Shown here: piece after piece, positions 48,067-60,130 of the stretch
Layout of the letters: every line of letters begins with the position of its first letter
Numbering within the stretch: position 1 is the stretch's first letter
From: Helopsaltes ochotensis
Lineage: Eukaryota > Chordata > Aves > Passeriformes > Locustellidae
Assembly (NCBI GenBank): GCA_013400155.1
Contig: VXBM01000198.1
Coordinates: 454,577 to 518,576 of the forward strand
Direction: 5' to 3'
Length of the DNA stretch: 64,000 nucleotides
Program-made: the position numbers and the translations under genes
Notes under the pieces: model-generated
Seen by the model: the letters and a program-made list of their open reading frames with translations, nothing else
Database searches by the model: none
Told to the model about the DNA's origin: nothing

Positions 48067-51000
48067 ACATACAGAAATTGTGTTTATGACAGTGTTGACT
48101 GGTTTAAGTAAAGTGAAAAGACTAGCATCATGTAACTTTTTAAAGTACTTAAAAAAAAATAAAAACTTGTTGCACTTGAAGCCTGTATTTTATTCTTTTT
48201 TGCAAAGAGGTCAGAGCTTTCAACTGTGAACTTAACTTTTTACCAATGTGCTGAAATAAATGTTATTCTTTGTGTCTTTGGGAACACAATGGGTCACCTC
48301 CTTCCAAAGTGTGCATGCATTCAGATGAGAAATGCTTGTCAAGTGTCGCACTTTGTCTCCCTGTTGCATTAAAAGCAGATGCAAAGGCTGTTAAGAGTCA
48401 TAAAAACTCTTGATAGTTTACAGTAAGTTTGAATCACCTTCAAATGAAAGAAGATTGGAATAGTGATCTTCTATATAAACTATATAAGGTACTATGTACT
48501 TTACAGTATTTCTCTAAGGAAATACAAGGTAAGTGTAATGTGCATTGCAACGACCATAATTAGTAAGGTGTTTTAAGCCTCTATTACCTTATAGAAGGAA
48601 AACTGCTGAAAAGTAGAATTTTTCTAAGTATTATTTTGTATGGTACAGTTGTCAGTGATGACAGGTATTCCTTAAAGAATTTACCATCAGAAATGTGGGT
48701 GAAAGAAATACTATCTTGACATATTCCTTTGAAATTATTGTAATATTCTGATAGTACTGTGATATTCTGAGGAGAATAAATATTTTATGTTTTCCTAATA
48801 TTGAATAGATTATAATGTCTAAATGTATTTGTGTTTGTAAGAAACTACCTTATATGGTCATGGTCAAGTAATACATGTACTGTTGTTCTAACAATTGTTA
48901 TTAAATATAGCAAAACCTGCAAAAATATACTTAAAACTTGAGAAGTAGGGCTATGTATTGACCTATTAAAACGCACTTCTACATCTGGGATCTTTTTAGT
49001 GTGCATTGCCATTGCTACATATAAAAACAATTATACAATTACAGTAAAAATAAGAATCAATATTTTACTTTAAAATAGTACAAGCATTTTACTTAATGTT
49101 TTTAAATATTAAAAACAGATCTGTAAGGTAAAGTAACATCTTTAATAATAATTTTTAATAATGACTTGTGACAGTCTCAGCATATATATGAAATTGATTT
49201 ATCGTTTTAAGTCTAAGAATGTATGAGGAGTTGAAATGAATCAATGTGATTTTAGTGTTTTGACAGTGTCAGTGAGCATTTCCTTTTGTGCTAAGAATAC
49301 TTGTCCAAAATATTCTTTAGGAGAAGGAAGTAGCTCATCTATCTTCAGTGTAGAAGTTGTGGATTGTTTACTTGATATGTTTGGTACTTTGAAGCAAGTT
49401 ATTTGTTCTAGGATTGATGTCCATGATAGGAATTGCTTTTGTTTGAGTACAATCACTAGCAGTTCGCTTGGTGACTAGTTGTGATATGCCTTAACAGAAT
49501 GTGCAAAGATGAGATGTGTTGTTAAAAAAATGAATTATTCTCTTAACTATTACTTAATTCTTAGTAGAAGACTAAGATTTCAGGATGTTAGGGTTGCTAG
49601 AAGCTTACATGGATGAAAGGTTATGATGGGATGAATAATGGGTAAAAAAGCCCATGGAAAACTGTTAAATAAGAAGATAACACATCTTCTGTCTGAAGAA
49701 AACTTCAAGTGCAAATTGCTGCAGTACTGTTTGGCCACTGTCAGAGTAACTGCCTGGACTGGTTTTTACAAGTATTTCTTGTTTTCTTCTAATCCTGTAT
49801 ATGTATCTGTGGTTGAATCATTGCTCTTAATTTGCTGTATTAATTTGTTTCTCCAAATGATGTCCACCATTTGTAAACAGAGATAAATTTAATGTGATTT
49901 TAAGAAATAAAATTTGTAAATTAATTTGAGGACTTACTACCTAAAAATTATTGCTTCAATTTTTTTTGTTTTACAGCTGTGTTAACTTGCTGTTGCCACA
50001 TTTTATATTTGAAAGGTGCAAATTTTACCAGCATCTACTCTTTTATGTTCAGATAGGGGCTTTTTCTTTTATTAGGATTTTAATGTTATTTTTAAAAACT
50101 TTTTACATTTCAAGTGCCTTTGTGTTTCACAAATGCATCACACCCAAGGCTTCCATTTTTAAAGAAGAAGAAATGCTGTCTGAAATGAAATCATTCTATA
50201 AACACCTTTACCCATTTGTAAAATTCCAAATAACTTAGTATTTCTTAATAAGTGAAATACCCAAAGCAGGTAGTTAGACGTGCTTGCTCAATGAGAAGTC
50301 TGAACTTCAAACAGATGTTACCTTCTTGTATATCACTTCTAGCTGCTTCATAAATAACATGGTTGACATAAAAATCTCAAAAACCAAATGAAAGCTGACA
50401 GTATTAAATTTTCATTACTTCTTGATTTAACCTGTGTTCTTACTACTCCAGCTGTCCAAGTATTAAATGTCATCATACTTTGGCGTGATCAGCTGCGTCA
50501 GGACTGCAGTCTGCCATCAGTTTGTGCCCCAGTGAGCTTACCAGAATTGTAGGTTCAGTGATGGGTGTTGGGCAGAGCAGCTCAAGGTTAAGAGTGTGCT
50601 TAGAGGCTGTCTTCGCAATAAAACATGTCTAATTGAGTTTTTAGTAGTTTTGATTGTATTTCTTGGTTTTCTGTCTGCTTGAGCACCAGCTAATGTCTTC
50701 CCTGGAGGTGCTAATAATTGCTGTTATAATGAAGTCTAACTTTTTCTCTTCAGTTTTGTAGCTTTGATCTTGATTGTACTGTTTCTTACATGCTGTGTTA
50801 CCTGAAACTAGAATTGCAGTTTGCAATTGAATCTGAAGTGCAACAAAAACTACATGTATTGCTTTCTGAATGACTTTTAATATACAAATTTTATGGGCAA
50901 TAACATAGGGAAACAGCTTAAATCCCCTGAAATCAATACATTTCTTCTGTAGTATATTTCTTATGCAGTACATCATTATGATTAGAAATACATCTGAAGT

Positions 51001-51505
51001 GAAGTAATCATTTTAGTTTTTATACTTTCCAAAGAAATGGTGAATTTATGCATGTAAAATAGTTTTTAAACCATTTTTTCATACTATTTGGTATTACTTT
51101 GTAAATAGTAAGAAAGCATAGATAGGTCTTGTGAAACTTAGGGGCTTCCAGCTATAAACTCACTGAAGGTTTTGTCTGCAGCTATTATTTCTTTTTTTTG
51201 TGCACCTTTTTTGTATGTAGTGTGGTATATGGTGTTTCAATCCATGTTAGATTTTATATAAAATTGTAAACCAGATAGGAAGTTGTTATGTTCTCTGCTC
51301 TGAACATCTCAGACTTATAACCTTATAAGGTCAAGAGAATTTTTCTTCAAGTAACTTCACCTGTCTTCTGAAGTGCTTAAAAATATGTATGAACAGACTA
51401 TCTTTTGAAAGGCTGCATCAAGTGTGTATCTTTTGACTGGAACTGTTATATAAAACTGCATTTCTTTATAAACTTAGTAATATTTTTATTATATATCTTT
51501 TTCAG

Positions 51506-51699
51506 GGTATTGAGGAATGGAATATTGCCCATCTTAATACAATATTGGATGTTGTAGGAGAAGAGTGTGGAATTTCTATTGAGGGTGTAAATACACCATA
51601 TCTTTATTTTGGCATGTGGAAAACAACATTTGCGTGGCACACTGAAGACATGGATCTCTACAGTATTAATTATCTCCATTTTGGGGAGCCAAAGTCATG
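51506..51699 (+). CDS. KDM4C: KDM4C coding exon 5: JmjC core with iron ligands
   Basis: It encodes residues 146-209 plus two bases of codon 210, from GIEEWNIAHLNTILDVV through FGMWKTTFAWHTEDMD to HFGEPKSW. His190 (CAC, 51638-51640) and Glu192 (GAA, 51644-51646) are the first two Fe(II) ligands of the HxE...H facial triad. Asn200 and Lys208 match the 2-oxoglutarate contacts (Asn198 and Lys206 in KDM4A). All are intact, so the enzyme should be active. The acceptor is TTTTTCAG|GG. The donor is unusual: TCATG|GCAAGT, a GC donor, required to join Trp210 to exon 6. Read-through would add about 20 residues and stop at 51769, cutting JmjC short. Confidence 0.95.
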
Positions 51700-51705
51700 G
51701 CAAGT
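51700..51705 (+). promoter_or_regulatory. KDM4C: Non-canonical GC 5' splice site (GCAAGT)
   Basis: The frame demands that exon 5 end after TCATG, which places GCAAGT, not GT, at the donor. GCAAGT is the usual intron start in the minor GC-AG class of U2 introns. The nearest GT (51703-51704) would shift the frame in exon 6. Confidence 0.85.
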
Positions 51706-52235
51706 TAATTTTTTTTTTAAGATGATTTCTGTTTATTTCAGCTCACTAAACCAAACAGATGGGTTATGAGTGCTTCACAATAGTAAACTGTAATAAAAAG
51801 CTAAAATAGTAGTTCGGTAAGGGTTTTTTTAAAGCTCAGAATGCTATGAAATCACACTTACGTATTCTTTTATTTTAAAGGAAAAGACAGATAAGACTTA
51901 TTTGAGTTCAATAGAAAAATATTTGAAAGATACAGTATGAGAAGCTTAATGTGTTGGGAATTCCAAGGCATTTTGAGGAACTTCTGAAAGAGCTCTTTGA
52001 AATCAGTTTCTTTGGTTCTGTTGCCTTTTGGGACTAACTACCCTATTTTATATTTAACATGCATTTAATTGCCTTTTTGAATCAGAGTCATACTCTGTAC
52101 TGTTAACTCAGCTGGACCAGTAGAAGGTAAGATTCAGAACTAAAGGTACTTCCTGCATATGAAACTTCTACTGGCCTTTCTCTGTAATCTTAGATTTTTG
52201 GTTGAGCAGCCTTAACAGACAAGTTGTGATACATT

Positions 52236-52302
52236 GTATGTATATGCATCACAAGTATGTAAGACATTATATACACATGTATCCCAAGTATATAAGACAA
52301 AT
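52236..52302. repeat. Diverged ~32-bp tandem repeat
   Basis: Two imperfect copies share the order ATGTAT..CATC/ATCC, CAAGTATGTAAGACA and CAAGTATATAAGACA, at about 52236-52269 and 52270-52302. Confidence 0.7.
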
Positions 52303-55300
52303 ATATTCCTTTTGTTCATAAAATCTTTTTTTTTTCCAGAATACCTGTGAAGAGAGTGTAAAATCATTAGAAAGATATGTAAAAGATAAAAGACTGACAA
52401 TGGATAGTTCAATTCTGGCAGTTTCTAGGCATCCAAACTTTAACAGAAAATGTGTAGCTTGTAATTCCATAAAACATCACTGTTATTTTTAATACATATA
52501 CAAAATTCAAATGCCTAACATGTATTTATACTGTGAGTGTTGTAAATTGCTCAGATATTTGCTCTTGGATCATTGCTTTATGGTTACCTGCTTTGTTTAT
52601 GTGACGGATCTTTTGAGTTACGGCAGAGGTGAATACCTATTGTAGTAAAGCAGGTCCATGTTTGAAATTGATGAATTATATACATACACATGTGAGATTG
52701 CTTCATTGATAGAATTAAACATACAGAAAGTCTTGTTAACCGTAACATCAATATATTTTAAAGACAATGGATGTACAGGTAGGTGATTCCAGAATGTTCC
52801 AAGATGATACGACAATTGTAAGTAATACAATGATTTCATAAAGTTGTTTTGTGCTTAGAAATTTAAAAAGTGTTATTTGAAGAAAAACTCACTGCCTATT
52901 GTGAAATTCCAAACAGTAGAGAACTTAAACGCTGAAGTCCTTAGATGGGACTGGGAAGAAGTTAGGAAAGCTGCTTTAAGTATTTTTGAAGGAGGTATGA
53001 GTTGATAACAGGAAAAATGCTCTTCTAGTTTACTGGTAGTTGTTTATACTTCTAATGAACAGTAGAACATTCTAATCATTAAACACCGACCTCTTCATAT
53101 TTTGAAGAGATACTGGTGGATAAAAATTAATTTTCTGTACCACATTGGCCCATATATTTAAGAAATGCAGCATTATAAAAAAAGTTGAATGAAAGACAGC
53201 TAAAGATTTATTTGATGTTACACATGTGCCTTTTACTGGAGCAATGTTGCAATAATTTATGCAAAGTTCATTTATAAGTAAAATGTGTCATGTTAATGTG
53301 ATATTAGTATAATATTTTCTTCGAGAAAGTGGGGCAGGAGCTGAATCTTATGAAACAGATAGTAAAGATCTTGTCTGCTCTTTAATTCAACTGATTTGAC
53401 AACCCTTAGTGAAACCAAATAACTGGACATATATTGTAGTAATACATGTTCCTGGATTTTACTGGTTGTACATGTGGTTTTTTAAGACAGACACATTGGT
53501 GTCAAGAAAGACACACTTTTGGAGAACTGATATGCTGCGTATTTTCTCTGAATTGTGAAAGGGAGATCACAAAATCATTTCCATCTGAGAAGCACAATTA
53601 GAACCTGCAGATAGGAGCTGGCTCTAACTGCTCTAGCAGTCTTCATAGAATTTGAAGCTTTCTGCAGTGTTTAGGCACAGGTTAACTTGCATTACTTCTT
53701 ATACTTCACACTTCTTCAAGAGTTATGCAGAGAAGTCTATAGTTCTATATTATGTATACCTATTGCTTCACTCACTGCCTCATATGAAACATGGGGGAAA
53801 AGTGTGTCTGATAACTTAGGAAATCAGGATTATAGCTGTTTAGACGTTTATGTATATATTTGTGTCACACATAATATGTGTAACGTGATACACACGTTAG
53901 TTTTATAGATTTTTCTTTATCTTGCAAAAATATGCTAAAGAGGAAACACTCTGAAAGAGAAGGGAAGACATAAATGCTGTGAAATAGAATAATATAAGCG
54001 CAGAAGAGGTTGGGGGTGTATGGTTGGGAAAGATTTGCTGGAAAGAGACTTAAAATTACTTGCCATTAGGCAAGAATTTTTACTGCAGTTTTCTCTTTGC
54101 ATTCTGAGGGGAAAGGTACCTTGAAGATGGTACCTTATTTTATATCTCAATTTCTTAGGGAAAATCTTAGGAGCAAAACAAACCATTGGTGTGATTGATA
54201 GTGTGGTTTATTAATTCAGTTATCTCTTGATATTGATGTACTTTGTAATGGTATTTATAAACCACTGACTAATACTAAAAATTTCTTCACTCTGGCATTT
54301 GTTATTAAATATTTTCTTCTACTGTAATTATTGTTTCAGGGTTATACGTCTTAAAATGATTTACTTTTGTTTTGTTTAATAATTTGAGGAATTCTGTTGT
54401 GTTAAACTATTAAAGTGCTCTTGAAAATAAATGGTTAGCACAGATTTTTGTTACTAGTAGAAATACTATACTATTCATATATGTGCAATATCCTGAGTTA
54501 AAATATGGATAATGCTTCGATTTATATTTTAAGTTTATAAATTAAAAACTTCTGAATAAAACATTCACATTTTTGCAACTAATTTGGGGTTTGTTAAGTA
54601 TCTGAAAGCAAGACTTAACTCTTTGTTCTGATTACCTGACTAATGAACAACAGTAATGTTGAATCTTTTTAAGTTTAAGTTGAGATGATATAAATCTTGA
54701 AGAAGAATAATAATGAATATAAGGAAGTATTTCTTAAGCAGGCAGAAAGTAATTATTTTCATGGCACTGTGGGTATTTCAAATATCATAATAATAGGACA
54801 ATTTTTTCCTGTTCTATTTTGAAGAAGAAAAGATGTGTAAAGAATGTATTATTTTACTTTTGAAAGTAATATTTTAAAATATTGCGCTCATTTTTGTCAC
54901 CTTTTATATCTGATGGTGAAGTCCTGAATTCTTTTCTGCAGAAAGAACTAGATTTTTACTATCCCTTGAAAGGGGCACAGTGAGAACTTGCAGTATGATA
55001 CAAACAATAATTTACATATCAATTTGTATGTGTTCTGTGGCATTCCATCTGGTCTTTGCTTCTTAGTTTTTCTGAAGACTGAAAATGACAAGAGACAATA
55101 CCTTATGTTAAAAATCTCTCCTGTTTAGTAATGTCTTTCATAAATCATAAAATGCCTTGCAGGGTTGGTCAGTCATAAAGTAAACAGGAACAAATACTAC
55201 AGAAAGAGGAGATGGCTCCATCTTTGTGACCATATCAAGAAAAAGAATGGATTCTTAAAGAGAGAATGCTTAGACAGCCAAAATTAGATGGATTAGGAGA

Positions 55301-56897
55301 GTGAGACTGGAACTGACAGTTTATTTAAGTTGTAAGAGGAAATAAATCTATTGTGACAATGAAAATAAAGCAGAGATTTAGGTTCAGGAATTCTCTTCAT
55401 GATTCCAGTGGATATAGGATAGCAAGAAAGCTGATCTCTAGGTTGCCTATAATTTATACTGTGAGCAACAGTACTGTTACCTCTTGATTGGTATGACTGG
55501 AATCTATTTTTATGGATCTGCCAGTATAGAATGTGTACCAACACCTTTTCATCTTGCTTAATGAGGTGGAAAATCAGGAAAGATACATAGTTACCCAGCA
55601 GGGGTGGTAGAAGTCTTTGAAGCGTTTCATGTGAAGGCTTCCAGATTTTGAATCCCAGTAGCAGGGGAAATAGTATTGGGGTTATGAGTATAATGGGATA
55701 ACAATAGATAGCATTCTGGTATTAGTTTTAGACATAATTATAGACAAAAAAGGTGAAGCAGGAAAAGCGTACTCAGACTGATGGTAACACTGTATGAGTT
55801 AAGAACAAATATGGCAATAAGGTAAATGGATTTAGAGAGGCTCAGCTAGGTCCCTACAGGGCCTTCTGAGGAAGGATTAATAGAAATTTTAGTGTGATCA
55901 GCAAGTGACAAAAACTAGTCAAAATCTGGCCAGGTGATGCAAAGTTCAGCATAAGTGGAAGAGTCTTGTACCTTTGCAAAATTTATGCATAACACTGATA
56001 GTATGGACTTGTTTCCTAGCTATGTTCTACGTCTAAGAAACAAAATAGACATAGAAAACTACAGAGAGGTCAAACCTGTCTGGCAGAAATGGGAATAAAG
56101 TATAAAGCTTCCATGAGGATTAGTCATATGTCTTGCTGACAACTGTCTCAAAAATTAGAAATATTATGAGTCACAGAGATGACTGTAATCAAGTAGAGAT
56201 TCTGGTTGTGAAAAGGTATCTGTAATCAAATAGTATAGTGGTTTGTCAGCAGCTCAAATGGGTTATCATGCTTGAAACAGAGCAATCATTTGCGAGTTTC
56301 AATGTCCTTCACAAAACGGAAGAACTTCCCTCAGGGATTAGAAGAAAAGGAGAAGTTTTATTTGTTTATTTGTTTCGTTTTTCCCTTGTGGAAGAGGATT
56401 TTGTTTCTTAAAAGATTTAGGTTGAGTAGGAACATTTTTAGGTGGCAACAGACTTTCAAATTTCTCATCTCAAAACAAAAACTGTATTAACTTCCTAAAT
56501 TAAGTTTATGAATTTTAAATCTTCTTATATTTTAAAAATATATGTATCAGGTTTATGTATAATAAATATGAACCACCTAAATAGAGAATAGAGTAAATCA
56601 GTTGCTGATAAGAGGGTCACATGATTCTGAGCTCAGGGACTGGAGTTAGATAGCATTATTTTGATAAAATGTGAATGTTGCAAGTTGTCTATTGCCAATT
56701 ATAAAAACAATGAATATGGTTCATTTTGAAAAAAAATGATGATGTTTACTTACAATAACATTTTATGGGTTTGCAGCTTTTAAATTTTTAAAGTACCAAC
56801 CTGCAGGAAAAATCATCAGCTGTTTTTACCTTGTCTATATGTAACATGGGGTTTAGAGATGTAGTTTGGTTATGTATTCAGCATCACACTAAATTTG

Positions 56898-56940
56898 TAA
56901 TTAATGCGTTAATTACATTAATGCATTAATTAATGCATTA
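56898..56940. repeat. TTAATGCATTAA palindromic block
   Basis: Overlapping palindromic units of ATTAATGCATTAAT and a variant with GCG occur in succession. The run is self-complementary AT-rich DNA; no function is visible. Confidence 0.8.
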
Positions 56941-57157
56941 TCTGTGCGTACACCTGACTTTGGGAGAATAGAACTCAAATTGTTTCACATTCTGTTTCTG
57001 GTCACTGACATGAGAATGATTGGGTGGATCGAAGAGGCTACTTGTCTGATGATCATCTTGGCTGGCTGAGCAGTTTTTGCACAGTAACAGTTTGTTGTTT
57101 TTGATGTGGCTGAGGAAAAGTGTAGAAGCATTAATCTTGAAAACATATCTATAAAAC

Positions 57158-57170
57158 ATATATATATATA
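57158..57170. repeat. (TA)n microsatellite
   Basis: A short uninterrupted alternating A/T run of 13 bases. Confidence 0.85.
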
Positions 57171-58463
57171 AATGAATTATAAGTTAATGATGTAAATTTA
57201 ATATTTATTACTTATTTGTAGTTATCCCGTTGCCAGTACCCTTGATCTGCTGAACTGAGACATATTTCAGATGTTTTTGAACAATACTAGATAAATACAA
57301 GTACTGTATTTTTTCTGTCTTTGTAGTATGACTGAACAAGTCAATGAACAGTGACTCTTCATACTGTACCAAGTATATCTTTGTGAATTAATAAAATTAG
57401 GATCTAGTTAGCATCCTCATTTCCCTTTTTTCTGAGCTTTTTGTCTGTTTATTTGCTTGTTATCCAAGAAACACTCTTTTGCCTCTTAGTGATTTACCAT
57501 TACCTTTGCTTTGGAGGTTGCTGGACTTGAACTTACTATATGAGAAGTCAAACAATGCTAGTGGTGGTTTGGTAATGTGGCTAAACGGAAGCTGGACACA
57601 AGATGAAGATATTTTTTTAAGAGCTTTTAACTGTTCAAATTCTCATATTAGCTAGCTGTTGAGATTAAGAGTGAATGCTTTTTTTACTCTGATTAGGTCA
57701 TTTGAATTTGGGAGTGAGAATCCAGCAAGATTCATGTCATTCACCATGAAAGGCAGGTGCACATGTGCTAAGCTCAATTTTCTAATAAATTGAGGAATCA
57801 AGTCTAAACTGTTCCTGAGAGTTACTTGGGGACTCCTAATGCGTCACAGTACAAAGGGTTGTCTGTCTCCATTCCTTCGTCCTTGTCTTAGCTGTGAGGA
57901 AGAAGCAATTGCAACAGAGGGAAGAAGGAAAGGATTGAGTAGCAGGTGTTACCATAGAACCCAAGCGAAGTCTATGATGAAAAGCACCCACTTGCATGTA
58001 ATATATTATATTGCTTTGTAATATTAGGTTAGCTAAGTAAATATCTGAAGTTCAGTTAAATCACACACTGTCTTTCCAAAAGACTTACTGAGAGCTCAGT
58101 TGACTTTTTTGTTTTTGAAATATTGATGTGCTTATGTATACAAACATAAGCATGTGGCTCCATATTATTACTTAATTGTATAACATGTACTTTTGAAGGT
58201 GAAACATTTTGGGAAGAACACCAGTTCAATTAGAGTCAAAGCAAAGTGCAGTATCTAGTTTTGAAGTTTTTTGTTAGACATTAACAGTATCTATTGATGT
58301 TTTGCTTTATGGAGTTGTGTATTTAAAGACATACAGTACAGTATAAAATGCTGTACATACCATTTTTCTGTGATGTAGTGTGAGGGATGGCAAATACACA
58401 GTTTAGTGGTGTGGATACACTGGTGCATGTGTAATATGGAGTGAAAAACAGTCATAAAGTACA

Positions 58464-58495
58464 TTTCCTCCATTTGAAAGTACAAATGGAGGAAA
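58464..58495. repeat. Perfect 13-bp inverted repeat
   Basis: TTTCCTCCATTTG (58464-58476) and CAAATGGAGGAAA (58483-58495) are exact reverse complements with a 6-base loop AAAGTA. Confidence 0.95.
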
Positions 58496-59784
58496 ACAAA
58501 GTGCATTTTTGTGAAACAGAAAATTTCTGAGTAAAACTGCAAACATTGATTTTAGTAAGCTGAAACTCTGTTCAATACCATTTGGAATGGGTTGTCAGTA
58601 GGCATGTTTTTTGCTTAGAATCCATGGACTAGTTTAGTGGTCTTCCTTCTATGAAGGTGTTTCAGTTGTAATAGAGTAAAATTGTAAAATTTTAGTTTGT
58701 GTGCGAATAACAAAATGAGGTAGGTGGATGTTTATGGCTTGTTTGTCTGAGTGAGTTTTCAAGGCTGATGAATGAAATGTGTTCACAGTGTAGTAAAAGG
58801 CTCTATGTTTACTTAGTTTAACTGTGTAGATTTAAACTTTAATCTTGTACAGCTGAATATACATTTTTTTTGTTCTGAACCATATTTTTTTAATAAAGAA
58901 GAATCACTCCAGTGTTATTGCAACATTAAACTGAAAAAAGCGCCTATTATATCACATACTAAAGCAGTTAAAGTAAATAATACATCCTAATTAAAACATA
59001 TAGTAAGTCCATGAAGTGCAGTAAATACGTTAATAACAAAGAGAAGCAGAAATGAAACAATCTTTCAATAGTGTTCCATTTTTTTGGCTGCAGTAAACAT
59101 TAAATATAATATGTTCTTTTGTTTTTTTGCTGAATTGTTGCAGATAGCATGTGGATTTAAAAAAAAATTAGATTATTGTAAGAACAGTGGGTTTCTAATA
59201 TATGTACAATTGTGTAAATTAAAGAAAGTCTATTTCTTAAATAATTTAAAACTCTAATTGTAATGATTTTACAAGGGCAAGTAACCCTTTCATTACACAG
59301 CTTTTGCTCTAGGAAAAATATAGATGTTTAATTCTCATATTTTTGTGTTGAACCTTTGTGTCTTGTGAAGCATACTAAAATTAAAGGAAATTAAACTTGC
59401 ATAATTTAGACTTATTTTGCATTTTTAAATTTCATTTGGAAAAATAAAATACGTGTTTCTTTTTTAATTGTGGTGATGTAATAATATCAAATATTGTCAA
59501 TGTGACTTTAAATAGTGAATACAACATTTTGAAACTGCATAATACAATGTTTAAACTAGAAATAAGCTAGGTTTTGATTTCTCAAACTCCTGCCCCCCCC
59601 AAAACCCAATGTCTGTATTTTTTCCTTAGATGCTGGTATATTTTTTTCCTGTGTCATTTTTGTGTCTTTAATCTTTTTGGCTTCTGTAGTGTTAGATATT
59701 TATCATACGTGAATGATGACTTTTAGTCATTATATAGTAATTATGTATTTAAGCATTTCATCCTTTTCTTTATGTGAATTCTAG

Positions 59785-59834
59785 GTATGCTATTCCTCCA
59801 GAGCATGGGAAACGGCTTGAAAGACTAGCTCAAG
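59785..59834 (+). CDS. KDM4C: KDM4C coding exon 6: JmjC continuation
   Basis: A 50-base exon giving the last base of Trp210, residues 211-226 (YAIPPEHGKRLERLAQ) and the first base of Gly227. The acceptor is AATTCTAG|GTATGC and the donor is TCAAG|GTAGGA. The sequence is identical to what I remember of mammalian KDM4C at this point. It lies between the two-residue iron motif and the zinc-binding Cys/His site of JmjC, both needed for catalysis. The frame closes only if exon 5 ends at the GC donor. Confidence 0.95.
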
Positions 59835-60002
59835 GTAGGATTTCCAACATTTTCATATGTATGGTGTTTGAAGGACAACGCTCGAGGAAAGTGAGAAACA
59901 TTGTTCTTGAGTCACCTACTGTTTTATTACTTAATGTTGTGTGACTTTTATGTGTCTACAGTATTATTGCCCTGAGGAATCCTTAAGAATTAAAGTGGTT
60001 CT

Positions 60003-60057
60003 TTGTTTTTTGGTTTTTTTTTTGGTTTTTTGTTTTTTGGTTTTTTTTTTTTTTTTT

Positions 60058-60123
<66 letters not shown>

Positions 60124-60130
60124 NTTTTTT
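60003..60130. repeat. Poly-T tract with T/G preface and one N
   Basis: T-runs broken by G or GG occupy 60003-60058. They are followed by T only from 60059 to 60130, except an undetermined base at 60124. True length is doubtful because homopolymers this long are hard to sequence. It lies on the KDM4C sense strand, so the pre-mRNA has a long U-run early in intron 6. Confidence 0.95.

Larger units (their letters stand above)
43368..51505 (+). other. KDM4C: KDM4C intron 4
   Basis: The intron starts GTATGC and ends TTTTTCAG at 51505. It contains a sense CR1 copy (46.57-47.48 kb) and a perfect 34-base tandem duplication (47999-48066). Everything else is AT-rich sequence in which I recognise no repeat family, exon or RNA gene. 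A purine-rich patch lies at about 44740-44810. Confidence 0.9.
51700..59784 (+). other. KDM4C: KDM4C intron 5 (GC-AG)
   Basis: About 8.1 kb, from GCAAGT to GAATTCTAG at 59784. It is AT-rich and, unusually for this window, has no recognised CR1 or LTR. It carries a diverged tandem repeat (52236-52302), AT palindromic and (TA)n blocks (56898-56940, 57158-57170) and a perfect 13-bp hairpin (58464-58495). No additional exon was found. Confidence 0.85.

Noticed and set aside
51703..51708. GTTAAT as a possible GT donor for exon 5
   Set aside because: Using it would leave an extra 4 bases (GCAA's worth) in the mRNA and shift exon 6 out of frame; the GC donor restores the conserved protein.
51545..51769. 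Frame starting at an internal ATG and running past exon 5
   Set aside because: The first part is KDM4C exon 5 in frame; the last part is intron read-through beyond the GC donor, ending at a stop.
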